DNA of 14,943 nucleotides from Pseudomonadota bacterium (GTDB lineage: Bacteria > Pseudomonadota > Alphaproteobacteria > Rhizobiales > Xanthobacteraceae). Of the stretch, positions 7,040 to 11,784 are shown one piece after another. The stretch is from NCBI GenBank assembly GCA_023390955.1, contig JAEWBW010000452.1:1-14943 (forward strand), given 5' to 3'. Below the pieces are notes generated by a model. The model was not told the DNA's origin, searched no databases, and saw nothing but the letters and a program-made list of their open reading frames with translations. A program made the position numbers and the translations under genes. Position 1 is the first letter of the stretch; the number at the start of each line of letters is the position of its first letter.

Positions 7040-7105
7040 ATTTCATCCCGCCCCGATGCCGCTACTGTGCATGGGGTTGTTTTCCAAGTTTGTGGCGTGG
7101 ACCTC

Positions 7106-7747
7106 TCAGGACATCGGCGGCGCGACATAGGTCGCAAAGCCGGGACGGTTATCGAGCTCGCCGCGCCAGCGCTCCAGGTGCGGCGCTGCCGGACGCGTGA
7201 TGCCCTCGACCCCGAGCCAGCGGCGCGCATAAGCGCCGAGCGCGATGTCGGCAATGGTGAAGTCGTCGCCCTCGACGAAGCGGCGCGTCGCCAGCTGCCG
7301 GTCGAGGATGTGCCAGATCTCGGCGGCGGTCTCGGCGTCCTTGTGGAGCTGCGGCCAGTTGCGTTGCTCCGGCGGGGTGCGGACGATCCCCCAGAACACC
7401 GGACGATCGACCGGCTGCAGCGTCGACAGCGTCCAGTCGAGCCAGCGGTCCACCGCGGCGCGGCGCTTCGGCGCCTTGGGGTAGATCGGCGTATCGCCAC
7501 CGTGGGCGAGGCAGAGATAGCGCATGATGGAATTGGATTCCCACAGCACGTAGTCACCATCGACCAGCGTCGGGATGCGCGAGTTGGGATTCATCGCGAG
7601 ATAGTCGGCATCGCGCGTGCGGCCGTACTGCATGCCGGCGTCGATCCGCTCGAAGCCGACATCAAGCTCGCTCAGGCACCACAGCACCTTTTGTACGTTG
7701 ACCGAGTTGGCGCGGCCCCAGATCGTGAGTGGCTTGCTGTCCGGCAT
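7106..7747 (-). CDS. glutathione S-transferase family protein
   Basis: The protein has 213 aa, normal for a cytosolic GST. The N-terminal thioredoxin-like domain has the TIWGRANSVNVQKV active-site loop (about 8-21, Ser15 or Asn14 as candidate thiol-activating residue). The cis-proline NSRIPTL is at 55-61 and the glutathione gamma-glutamyl contact ES at 70-71. The all-helical C-terminal domain contains the N-capping box region FVEGDDFTIADIALG (157-171), which is strongly conserved in GSTs. The start ATG 7747 is preceded by an excellent GGGAGGA. The enzyme would conjugate or reduce substrates with glutathione in the cytosol. The substrate is unknown. It lies in the same orientation as gloA, another glutathione enzyme, about 310 bases downstream of it. 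Confidence 0.93.
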   Translation of the reverse strand: MPDSKPLTIWGRANSVNVQKVLWCLSELDVGFERIDAGMQYGRTRDADYLAMNPNSRIPTLVDGDYVLWESNSIMRYLCLAHGGDTPIYPKAPKRRAAVDRWLDWTLSTLQPVDRPVFWGIVRTPPEQRNWPQLHKDAETAAEIWHILDRQLATRRFVEGDDFTIADIALGAYARRWLGVEGITRPAAPHLERWRGELDNRPGFATYVAPPMS

Positions 7748-7834
7748 TTTTGATCCTCCCGCGGATGATGCTTGCGGGGGTGATAGCGGAATATCAGCAG
7801 CGAGGCGACCGCGATTGCGTCGGCCTCCTCATGC

Positions 7835-7860
7835 AAAAAGCTCCGCCACTGGCGGAGCTT
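7835..7860 (-). terminator. intrinsic terminator of the 26-aa peptide gene
   Basis: The stem AAGCTCCGCC/GGCGGAGCTT (7838-7847 and 7851-7860) has a 3-base loop. On the minus strand it runs into TTTTT (7839-7835). It lies 29 bases after the stop of the 26-aa gene and closes a transcript of about 160 nt. Confidence 0.85.
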
Positions 7861-7888
7861 CCTGCAAATCAAACGACTGGTTTGCGCA

Positions 7889-7969
7889 TCAACGTCCGAA
7901 GAACAGCCACAGCAGGATGATCACCGGAATCGGTACGCCCAACAGCCACAACAGAATGCCTCGTCCCAT
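7889..7969 (-). CDS. 26-aa hydrophobic membrane peptide
   Basis: The frame runs from ATG 7969 to TGA 7889-7891. It has a near-perfect ribosome site, GGAGGAGG, about six bases before the ATG. The peptide begins MGRGILLWLLGVP and ends LLWLFFGR: a single very hydrophobic helix with a Pro-x-Pro kink in the middle and Arg at each end. The gene has its own EcfG promoter (8001-8025) and its own intrinsic terminator (7835-7860), so it forms a complete small transcription unit. I recall similar very short hydrophobic peptides from Bradyrhizobium genomes, but no function. A membrane-stress role is only inferred from the promoter. It is not obviously a type I toxin, since no antisense RNA gene was seen. 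Confidence 0.75.
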   Translation of the reverse strand: MGRGILLWLLGVPIPVIILLWLFFGR

Positions 7970-8000
7970 CGCTTCCTCCTCCAAATCTTTCCGGAGGGTG

Positions 8001-8025
8001 AACGCGACCGGATGCTGCTCGTTCC
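8001..8025 (-). promoter_or_regulatory. EcfG (general stress) promoter for the 26-aa peptide gene
   Basis: On the minus strand GGAAC (8025-8021) and CGTT (8004-8001) are separated by exactly 16 bases. This is the consensus known for sigma-EcfG promoters of the PhyR-NepR-EcfG general stress response in alphaproteobacteria. A start near 7993 would leave a leader of about 25 bases containing the ribosome site. The GGAAC box lies inside the gloA terminator-like hairpin. Confidence 0.75.
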
Positions 8026-8056
8026 ACGTGGTCAGCGCGTGCCGCGCGTGGAACGA
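8019..8056 (-). terminator. hairpin directly after gloA
   Basis: TCGTTCCACG (8019-8028) and CGTGGAACGA (8047-8056) form a 10-bp stem with an 18-base GC-rich loop, directly adjoining the gloA stop codon. There is no U run, so it may be a rho-assisted or weak terminator, or an mRNA end stabiliser. The stem contains the -35 box of the downstream EcfG promoter. Confidence 0.55.
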
Positions 8057-8509
8057 TTACCAGTGGCCGGTGTTCGGCATCGACAGCCACGGCTCCTGCG
8101 GCGGCTTCGGGTCGCCCTTCTGCAGCAGCTCGATCGAATGCAGGTCGGGCGAGCGGACGAAGGCCATGTTGCCGTCGCGCGGCGGCCGGTTGATGGTGAC
8201 GCCGGCCTTCATGAGCTTGTCGCAGGTGGCGTAGATGTCGTCGACCTCGTAGGCGAGATGACCGAAGAAGCGATCCTCGCCATACTTCTCCTCGTCCCAA
8301 TTATAGGTGAGCTCGACGAGCGGCGCGCCGCGAGTCTGCGGCTGCTTCTTGAGTGCGTCGAGGTCGTCCGCCGAGCACAGGAAGACCAGCGTGAAGCGGC
8401 CTTTGTCGTTCTCGATCCGCCGCACCTCCTTCAGCCCGAGCGCATCCTGGTAGAACTTCAGCGCAGCATCGAGATTGCGCACGCGCAGCATGGTGTGGAG
8501 GTAACGCAT
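8057..8509 (-). CDS. gloA: lactoylglutathione lyase (glyoxalase I)
   Basis: The protein has 150 aa with the vicinal-oxygen-chelate fold of two beta-alpha-beta-beta-beta modules. It isomerises the hemithioacetal of methylglyoxal and glutathione to S-lactoylglutathione, the first step of methylglyoxal detoxification in the cytosol. The four metal ligands are present in the same contexts as in bacterial Ni2+ GloA: His5 (YLHTMLRV), Glu66 (LVELTYNW), His84 (FGHLAYEVDD) and Glu127 (HSIELLQK). The C-terminus has an extra PKPPQEPWLSMPNTGHW tail. The ATG at 8509 is preceded by AAGGGAGAAG. Glyoxalase II is not in the window. Confidence 0.95.
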   Translation of the reverse strand: MRYLHTMLRVRNLDAALKFYQDALGLKEVRRIENDKGRFTLVFLCSADDLDALKKQPQTRGAPLVELTYNWDEEKYGEDRFFGHLAYEVDDIYATCDKLMKAGVTINRPPRDGNMAFVRSPDLHSIELLQKGDPKPPQEPWLSMPNTGHW

Positions 8510-8779
8510 GTTTCTTCTCCCTTGGGATCGCTATGGGATTTGGTCCGGGCCATTGGGCGGCATCAGATAGCAGCAAAACGCAGCAAAGGGCAGGGGTGTG
8601 CACGGGCAGTCATTTCAATTCTCAATGGGGGCATTGCCATAGGAAAGGGACGAGGTGCAGTGCAAGATCGCTTGTCGTTGCAGCTGATGTTGCCAGCCGT
8701 TCACCGGGGTAGCGCGATGCGCTGGAAACTTGCGGTGTCTTGTGACCTAATCCGCGTCGTTCAACCGGGGGAAAAGAAA

Positions 8780-9127
8780 ATGAACTTCGCACAAGCGATC
8801 GGCTCGGGCTTCAGCAAATACGTCCAGTTCAGCGGCCGCTCCAGCCGTTCGGAATATTGGTACTGGACCCTCTTCGTCATCATCATCAGCATCGCCGCCA
8901 ACTTCGTCGATGGAATGCTCGAGTCGGGCCTGGTCAGCGGGATCGTCGGCCTTGCCGTGCTGCTGCCGGGCCTTGCCGTGAGCTCCCGGCGCCTTCACGA
9001 CATCGACCGGAGCTTCTGGTGGGTCCTGATCACCTTCACGGTCATCGGCGTGCTGCTGCTGATCTATTGGGCCTGCGTGCGCGGCACGGTCGGACCCAAC
9101 CGTTTCGGTCCTGATCCGCTCGGATAA
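8780..9127 (+). CDS. DUF805 membrane protein
   Basis: The protein has 115 aa. DUF805 features are clear: FSGRSSRSEYWYWTLF near 17-32, then a helix, PGLAVSSRRLHDIDRSFWW at 63-81, a third helix at about 82-99, and the ending GPNRFGPDPLG. It is an inner-membrane protein with three helices and no established function; relatives are common in bacteria. ATG 8780 has GGGGGAAAAG before it. The 270-base region upstream (8510-8779) holds the divergent promoters of this gene and gloA, but I could not pick a convincing -35/-10 pair there. A hairpin terminator follows at 9133. Confidence 0.92.
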   Translation: MNFAQAIGSGFSKYVQFSGRSSRSEYWYWTLFVIIISIAANFVDGMLESGLVSGIVGLAVLLPGLAVSSRRLHDIDRSFWWVLITFTVIGVLLLIYWACVRGTVGPNRFGPDPLG

Positions 9128-9132
9128 GACAA

Positions 9133-9156
9133 GCCCTGCGCGAACGATCGCAGGGC
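9133..9156 (+). terminator. hairpin after the DUF805 gene
   Basis: GCCCTGCG (9133-9140) pairs with CGCAGGGC (9149-9156) over an 8-base loop, 6 bases after the stop. There is no T run, so it may be a weak or rho-assisted terminator. Confidence 0.55.
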
Positions 9157-9201
9157 CAGGCCCGGCGATCGGCTGGGGATGAGCCGCCTTGGAAGGACCC
9201 G

Positions 9202-9342
9202 TCAGGCGTTGGGAGCCGGACGGTCCTGATCGCTGCCGACGGGCGCAAGCCCGAATGGCTTGGCGGGCTCCCGCTTCTCCTTCTCACGCTTGCGCTTGAT
9301 GAAGCCGATGATGTGAGGCGGAAAACCCTCGTCGCGATCCAT
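9202..9342 (-). CDS. small charged protein, 46 aa, downstream of a candidate sRNA
   Basis: The frame runs from ATG 9342 to TGA 9202-9204. GGAG lies about eight bases before the ATG. The protein begins MDRDEGFPPHIIGFIKRK, continues with a strongly charged KREKEKREPAKP stretch, and ends in a Pro/Asp-rich tail. There is no membrane segment. I recall similar short proteins in Bradyrhizobium but no function. The ribosome site lies 2-3 bases beyond the U run of an intrinsic terminator (9356-9386), itself behind an EcfG promoter. Expression from that promoter would therefore need read-through, or there is a promoter inside the sRNA region that I could not see. Confidence 0.65.
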   Translation of the reverse strand: MDRDEGFPPHIIGFIKRKREKEKREPAKPFGLAPVGSDQDRPAPNA

Positions 9343-9355
9343 GTGCAGTCTCCAA

Positions 9356-9386
9356 AGAAAAACCCCGGGCGGGGGAGCGCGGGGTT
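9356..9386 (-). terminator. intrinsic terminator of the candidate sRNA
   Basis: A 7-bp stem AACCCCG/CGGGGTT with a 12-base loop is followed on the minus strand by T-rich sequence: with the last two stem bases it reads TTTTT, then CTTT. It lies immediately before the ribosome site of the 46-aa gene. On the plus strand no comparable T run follows, so the minus direction is favoured. Confidence 0.75.
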
Positions 9387-9437
9387 CTTCAAAGCCGACA
9401 TGGCGGGGGAGGCAATGTCGGCACCACTTGATGCTGT
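9356..9437 (-). ncRNA. candidate stress-induced small RNA with two C-rich hairpin loops
   Basis: On the minus strand, downstream of the EcfG promoter at 9443-9467, about 80 nt fold into two hairpins. Stem 1 is GCCGACAU/AUGUCGGC (9422-9415 with 9401-9394), loop UGCCUCCCCCGCC. Stem 2 is AACCCCG/CGGGGUU (9386-9380 with 9367-9361), loop CGCUCCCCCGCC, and runs into UUU to make an intrinsic terminator. The two loops share the 10-mer CUCCCCCGCC, which is complementary to GGGGGAG/GGAG-type ribosome sites. Alphaproteobacterial sRNA families with repeated C-rich anti-Shine-Dalgarno loops are known (the CCUCCUCCC-motif 'cuckoo' and CcsR RNAs), and this looks like an analogue under EcfG control. The fold and repeat are seen directly. 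The function is inferred. The 5' end is an estimate. Confidence 0.6.
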
Positions 9438-9442
9438 CATTC

Positions 9443-9467
9443 AACGTGCAATCGAAAAGTCCGTTCC
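9443..9467 (-). promoter_or_regulatory. EcfG (general stress) promoter of the candidate sRNA
   Basis: On the minus strand GGAAC (9467-9463) and CGTT (9446-9443) are separated by 16 bases, an exact match to the sigma-EcfG consensus. Transcription would start near 9436. It is the second such promoter in the window, same strand and same spacing as the one at 8001-8025. Confidence 0.75.
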
Positions 9468-9560
9468 CAAAATAAATCGCTGACGTTCGCCGGCGCACGG
9501 CCGATAGGGCTGGACTCGTCGTTCTCTATTTGTTCTAATGGCGTCATTCGGAGGTGACCC

Positions 9561-9728
9561 GTGACGAACAGCAATATGGCGAACATCGATATGGACGTTC
9601 AGAAGCAGCGTGAAGCGATACGGCTCTGGAATCGGCTCAGGAAGCTCGAGGGTCCGGCGGCCGAAGAGCTTCGCATCCAGATCCTGCAATGCTTTGGAGA
9701 ACACGGCAGCGCCAAGCGCGCGGCCTGA
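9561..9728 (+). CDS. small hypothetical protein, 55 aa
   Basis: It starts at GTG 9561 with an excellent ribosome site (GGAGG, about six bases upstream) and stops at TGA 9726-9728. In-frame ATGs at 9576 and 9591 have no ribosome site. The protein is charged and mainly helical: QKQREAIRLWNRLRKLEGP, then AAEELRIQILQCFGEHGSAKRAA. It has no membrane segment or known motif. It is probably a soluble helical-hairpin peptide. A strong hairpin follows at 9743-9767. Confidence 0.68.
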   Translation: MTNSNMANIDMDVQKQREAIRLWNRLRKLEGPAAEELRIQILQCFGEHGSAKRAA

Positions 9729-9742
9729 CCACGCGATCGACG

Positions 9743-9767
9743 GTGGCCGTCCCCGGCGGACGGCCAC
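9743..9767 (+). terminator. hairpin after the 55-aa gene
   Basis: GTGGCCGTCC (9743-9752) and GGACGGCCAC (9758-9767) form a perfect 10-bp stem with a 5-base loop, 14 bases after the stop codon. There is no T run. It could end the 55-aa transcript or isolate it from the next gene at 9832. Confidence 0.5.
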
Positions 9768-9831
9768 GTCCGGTGACATCGGCGGATCGCGACGCGGCTC
9801 TCGCGATGGCGGTGCTCGGCTGGAGGATTTG

Positions 9832-10053
9832 GTGAAAGACCTCACGTACTTTACCGACAGCGAGGACCATCCGGCTTTCCTGAAGGCCCTGGCGGAGGTC
9901 CGGAAGATCGGCGTGCACGAAGGCTGGTGCTATCACCATGTGCAGGCGATCATCCTGGCGATCGACCAGTACGCCGAGGCGGCCACGGGCAATCGCGAAT
10001 TCTTCTGGAATAAGCCTTACTCGATCGGTCGGGGGAAAGGCGACATTCCCTAG
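9832..10053 (+). CDS. conserved hypothetical protein, 73 aa
   Basis: The start is GTG 9832 with GGAGGA about six bases upstream. The frame is open further upstream, but that part overlaps the 55-aa gene and the hairpin, so the GTG is preferred. The sequence has a helical middle (FLKALAEVRKIGV), an aromatic/His patch GWCYHHVQAIILAIDQYAEAA, and a tail with NREFFWNKPYSIGRGKGDIP. I recall proteins with the NREFF.NKPYSIG ending in Bradyrhizobium, without assigned function. It is soluble, with no signal peptide. The stop codon lies inside the first copy of a 16-bp tandem repeat (10048-10079). Confidence 0.75.
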   Translation: MKDLTYFTDSEDHPAFLKALAEVRKIGVHEGWCYHHVQAIILAIDQYAEAATGNREFFWNKPYSIGRGKGDIP

Positions 10054-10079
10054 GAGTTGTAAACCCTAGAAGTTGTAAA
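10048..10079. repeat. two tandem 16-bp repeats over the stop codon of the 73-aa gene
   Basis: CCCTAGGAGTTGTAAA (10048-10063) is followed by CCCTAGAAGTTGTAAA (10064-10079), one mismatch. The first copy contains the TAG stop (10051-10053). It looks like a recent small duplication. Confidence 0.8.
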
Positions 10080-10149
10080 TTGTCGGGCCGGGATTTCGCG
10101 CCGACACGGCACGCGCGCAAACACTAACCAAAGCTTGCGCGAGAACGGA

Positions 10150-10230
10150 TAACCCTATTCGGTTAGGTTAAAGAGCGGATCGCGTTGCAGTCGCGCTGCG
10201 TTGGGATAGGTGTTTGGTCCAGGACCAAAC
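10150..10230. promoter_or_regulatory. two inverted repeats upstream of the 65-aa gene
   Basis: TAACC-ctattc-GGTTA lies at 10150-10165. A near-perfect palindrome, GTTTGGTCC-A-GGACCAAAC, lies at 10212-10230, 46 bases before the ATG at 10277. Either could be a regulator site. The second could also form a leader hairpin. The rest of 10080-10276 shows no gene and no convincing -35/-10 pair. Confidence 0.4.
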
Positions 10231-10276
10231 CAATTTTCCAAGAACAGTCGTCAAGACAGTCGCAAAGACCGCTTTC

Positions 10277-10474
10277 ATGATTTCATTTTCAAGAACGCTT
10301 TTTTACCAGGCCGACAAGCAGACCTATCGGCGCGTTGCCGTCGTCGGCACTCTCTTCTGCGTGGCATTCGTGCTGATCAGTTTCTCGCTGCGTCCGCAGG
10401 TCGAGGAGACGCGTGTTCTCGTCAAGGCTGACAAGCTGGTGCGCACGGCGGGCGCGCCGCCCCAGGCGCATTAG
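10277..10474 (+). CDS. small single-pass membrane protein, 65 aa
   Basis: ATG 10277 to TAG. The N-terminus is basic and polar (MISFSRTLFYQADKQTYRR), with one helix at about 21-39 (VAVVGTLFCVAFVLISFSL), then a soluble tail VEETRVLVKADKLVRTAGAPP. The positive-inside rule places the N-terminus in the cytoplasm and the tail in the periplasm. The ribosome site is weak. The frame remains open upstream to about 10214, but that part crosses a palindrome. It resembles small hypothetical membrane proteins I recall from Bradyrhizobium. The function is unknown. Confidence 0.7.
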   Translation: MISFSRTLFYQADKQTYRRVAVVGTLFCVAFVLISFSLRPQVEETRVLVKADKLVRTAGAPPQAH

Positions 10475-10513
10475 CCAGGAAGCCGTTCAGACGGGCGCCG
10501 TTCAGATCGCGGT

Positions 10514-10624
10514 TCAAATCTCGTCGCCGCCGATCTGGTTATCCTCGACGCCGCCGCGCGAGGCGAGGGCGACGAAGCCGGCATAGCCGATCAGATTGAG
10601 CATCACTTCAGCCCACACGGGCAT
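10514..10624 (-). CDS. small hypothetical peptide, 36 aa
   Basis: The frame runs from ATG 10624 to TGA 10514-10516. GTGAGG lies six bases before the ATG. The peptide has a short hydrophobic helix, MPVWAEVMLNLIGYAGFVAL, followed by an acidic tail ASRGGVEDNQIGGDEI. Codon choice fits the genome (GGC, GCC, CTC, GTC). The helix is long enough to span or anchor in the membrane. It is convergent with the 65-aa gene, 39 bases between stops. It is a credible small gene of unknown role. Confidence 0.58.
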   Translation of the reverse strand: MPVWAEVMLNLIGYAGFVALASRGGVEDNQIGGDEI

Positions 10625-10705
10625 GGCAGCCTCACTTGTAACCGAGAAGCATGCCAACGCGCCCGCGTCCGGATTGTTTCGGGAACGCGGGTAACGGCGC
10701 GTAGC

Positions 10706-10936
10706 TCAAGTCCTTGAAGAGGGATCGAGGCGACGCCCGAGGTTGGAGACCGACATGGCGGTTGGGGAACCCTCGAGAAACTCGGCAATGGCCCGCGCCA
10801 GCTCGCCGTCGCTCACCGGCGTCGCCGGCGGTCGCAGCGCGCCGACACCGAAGCTGCGGACGATTTCCTCGTAGTGATCATCGTTTCGTCGGGGGATCAG
10901 CCTGCGAATGCGGGCAAGCAATGGGGCTATCGGCAA
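10706..10936 (-). CDS. small hypothetical protein, 76 aa
   Basis: The frame ends at TGA 10706-10708. TTG 10936 is chosen as start because a full GAGGAGG ribosome site sits about five bases before it. No closer ATG has one. The frame is open upstream through an Arg/Lys-rich stretch made by a tandem repeat and a terminator (ATG 11052 is possible), but that is unlikely to be translated. The protein has a basic N-terminus (LLARIRRLIPRR), an acidic HYEEIVRSFGVGALR, and VSDGELARAIAEFLEG. It is probably helical and soluble. No family is recognised. Confidence 0.5.
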   Translation of the reverse strand: MPIAPLLARIRRLIPRRNDDHYEEIVRSFGVGALRPPATPVSDGELARAIAEFLEGSPTAMSVSNLGRRLDPSSRT

Positions 10937-10959
10937 GCGGACCTCCTCACGACGTCTCC

Positions 10960-11004
10960 TCTTTGGCAGTCGACTCTTTGGCAGTCGTTTCTTGGCAGCC
11001 GATC
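10960..11004. repeat. three tandem 15-bp repeats
   Basis: TCTTTGGCAGTCGAC (10960-10974), TCTTTGGCAGTCGTT (10975-10989) and a looser third copy TCTTGGCAGCCGATC (10990-11004). The array lies in the leader region of the 76-aa gene (minus strand), between it and the terminator at 11033. Confidence 0.7.
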
Positions 11005-11032
11005 GGATCTGCTGCCATCGCAGTCCGAAATT

Positions 11033-11067
11033 GAAAACCCCGCCAGCGCACATGGCGCTGACGGGGT
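11033..11067 (-). terminator. intrinsic terminator with no assigned gene
   Basis: ACCCCG and CAGCGC (11037-11042, 11044-11049) pair with GCGCTG and CGGGGT (11055-11060, 11062-11067) with one mismatch and a 5-base loop. On the minus strand the stem is followed by TTTT (11037-11034). No minus-strand protein gene lies between it and the plus-strand gene at 11260, so it appears to end a non-coding or unseen transcript. Confidence 0.7.
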
Positions 11068-11259
11068 CTTTGGTGCCTGACCTCACCCGGATGGCGGAGG
11101 CCCTGCACTTGAACACCAATGCGCGTTCGTTGCGCGAAGTTCCGGCGCAGCGAAAATAATCTGGGTTCGATGCGGACAGGGTTCCGGTTCCACTGCGACA
11201 GGAGCGCGCAACCATCCAGGCAGCCGAACGTTGTCTTGGCGAGTGTGATGGAGGAAAGC

Positions 11260-11553
11260 ATGAAAAAGACATTGGCAGTTCTGGCCACCGTTGCTGCGAT
11301 CGGTGTGACCGCGGTTGCCGCCCCGGCACCGGCTGAGGCGCGCGGCATTGGCCCGGGTCTCGCATTCGGTCTCGCCGCCGGCGCGATCACGGCTGGTGCG
11401 ATCGCGGCGTCACGCCCGTATGGATATTACGACTACGGTCCGCGCTATTACGGCCCTGGACCGTACGCCTATTACGGTGGTGGGCCGGCTTATTACGGCG
11501 GTGGGCCGGTCTATTACCGGCCTCGCTACCACCGCCATTACCATCACTGGTAA
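11260..11553 (+). CDS. secreted Tyr/Gly-rich small protein, 97 aa
   Basis: ATG 11260 is preceded by GGAGGAAAGC. A clear signal peptide (about 1-27, MKKTLAVLATVAAIGVTAVA then PAEA) is followed by a Gly/Ala helix-like segment GPGLAFGLAAGAITAGAIAA. The tail is made of Tyr and Gly repeats (PRYYGPGPYAYYGGGPAYYGGGPVYY) and ends in a His/Arg/Tyr-rich HRHYHHW. Small exported proteins of this type are frequent in Rhizobiales and may associate with the envelope. No specific function is known. A strong terminator follows at 11571. Confidence 0.85.
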   Translation: MKKTLAVLATVAAIGVTAVAAPAPAEARGIGPGLAFGLAAGAITAGAIAASRPYGYYDYGPRYYGPGPYAYYGGGPAYYGGGPVYYRPRYHRHYHHW

Positions 11554-11570
11554 TCGCTGATGAAAACGAA

Positions 11571-11598
11571 AAGCCCGGAGCGATGCTCCGGGCTTTTT
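11571..11598 (+). terminator. intrinsic terminator, probably bidirectional
   Basis: AAGCCCGGAG (11571-11580) and CTCCGGGCTT (11586-11595) form a 10-bp stem with a CGATG loop, followed by TTTTT (11594-11598). AAAA on the other side gives a T run for the converging minus-strand 54-aa gene as well. Confidence 0.93.
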
Positions 11599-11619
11599 GT
11601 GTGCGCGATGCCTTGAGAA

Positions 11620-11784
11620 TTATGGCCAGAGCGAGGGACGCTCCACCTTGCGCGCGTTCTCGAGTGTAGAAACAAAATATTCTTCGCGCTCGCGCTTGAA
11701 TTTTTCCTGGGTCGCCCGGAAAGCGGCCACACGTGCGGTGATCTCTTCGCGTTCACGCTGCTTGCGTTCTTCGTCCTGAGTCAT
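11620..11784 (-). CDS. small highly charged helical protein, 54 aa
   Basis: The frame runs from ATG 11784 to TAA 11620-11622. AGGGA lies about seven bases before the ATG. The protein is almost entirely charged helix: MTQDEERKQREREEITARV, then RATQEKFKREREEYFVSTLENA, ending RPSLWP. A coiled coil or long single helix is likely. It is cytoplasmic. I recall similar sequences as conserved hypotheticals in Bradyrhizobium. It converges on the Tyr/Gly-rich gene and shares its terminator. Confidence 0.78.
   Translation of the reverse strand: MTQDEERKQREREEITARVAAFRATQEKFKREREEYFVSTLENARKVERPSLWP

Noticed and set aside
6886..7560. Minus-strand frame overlapping GST and ending at 6886
   Set aside because: Most of it is a shifted frame of the GST gene. 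The 3' part (after 7105) has plausible codons but no start with a ribosome site, and the promoter's -10 box lies within it.
8050..8074. Third EcfG-like promoter on the plus strand, GGAAC-N16-TGTT
   Set aside because: The -10 box deviates at its first base, and it would drive antisense transcription into gloA. It exists only because the -35 box is part of an inverted repeat.
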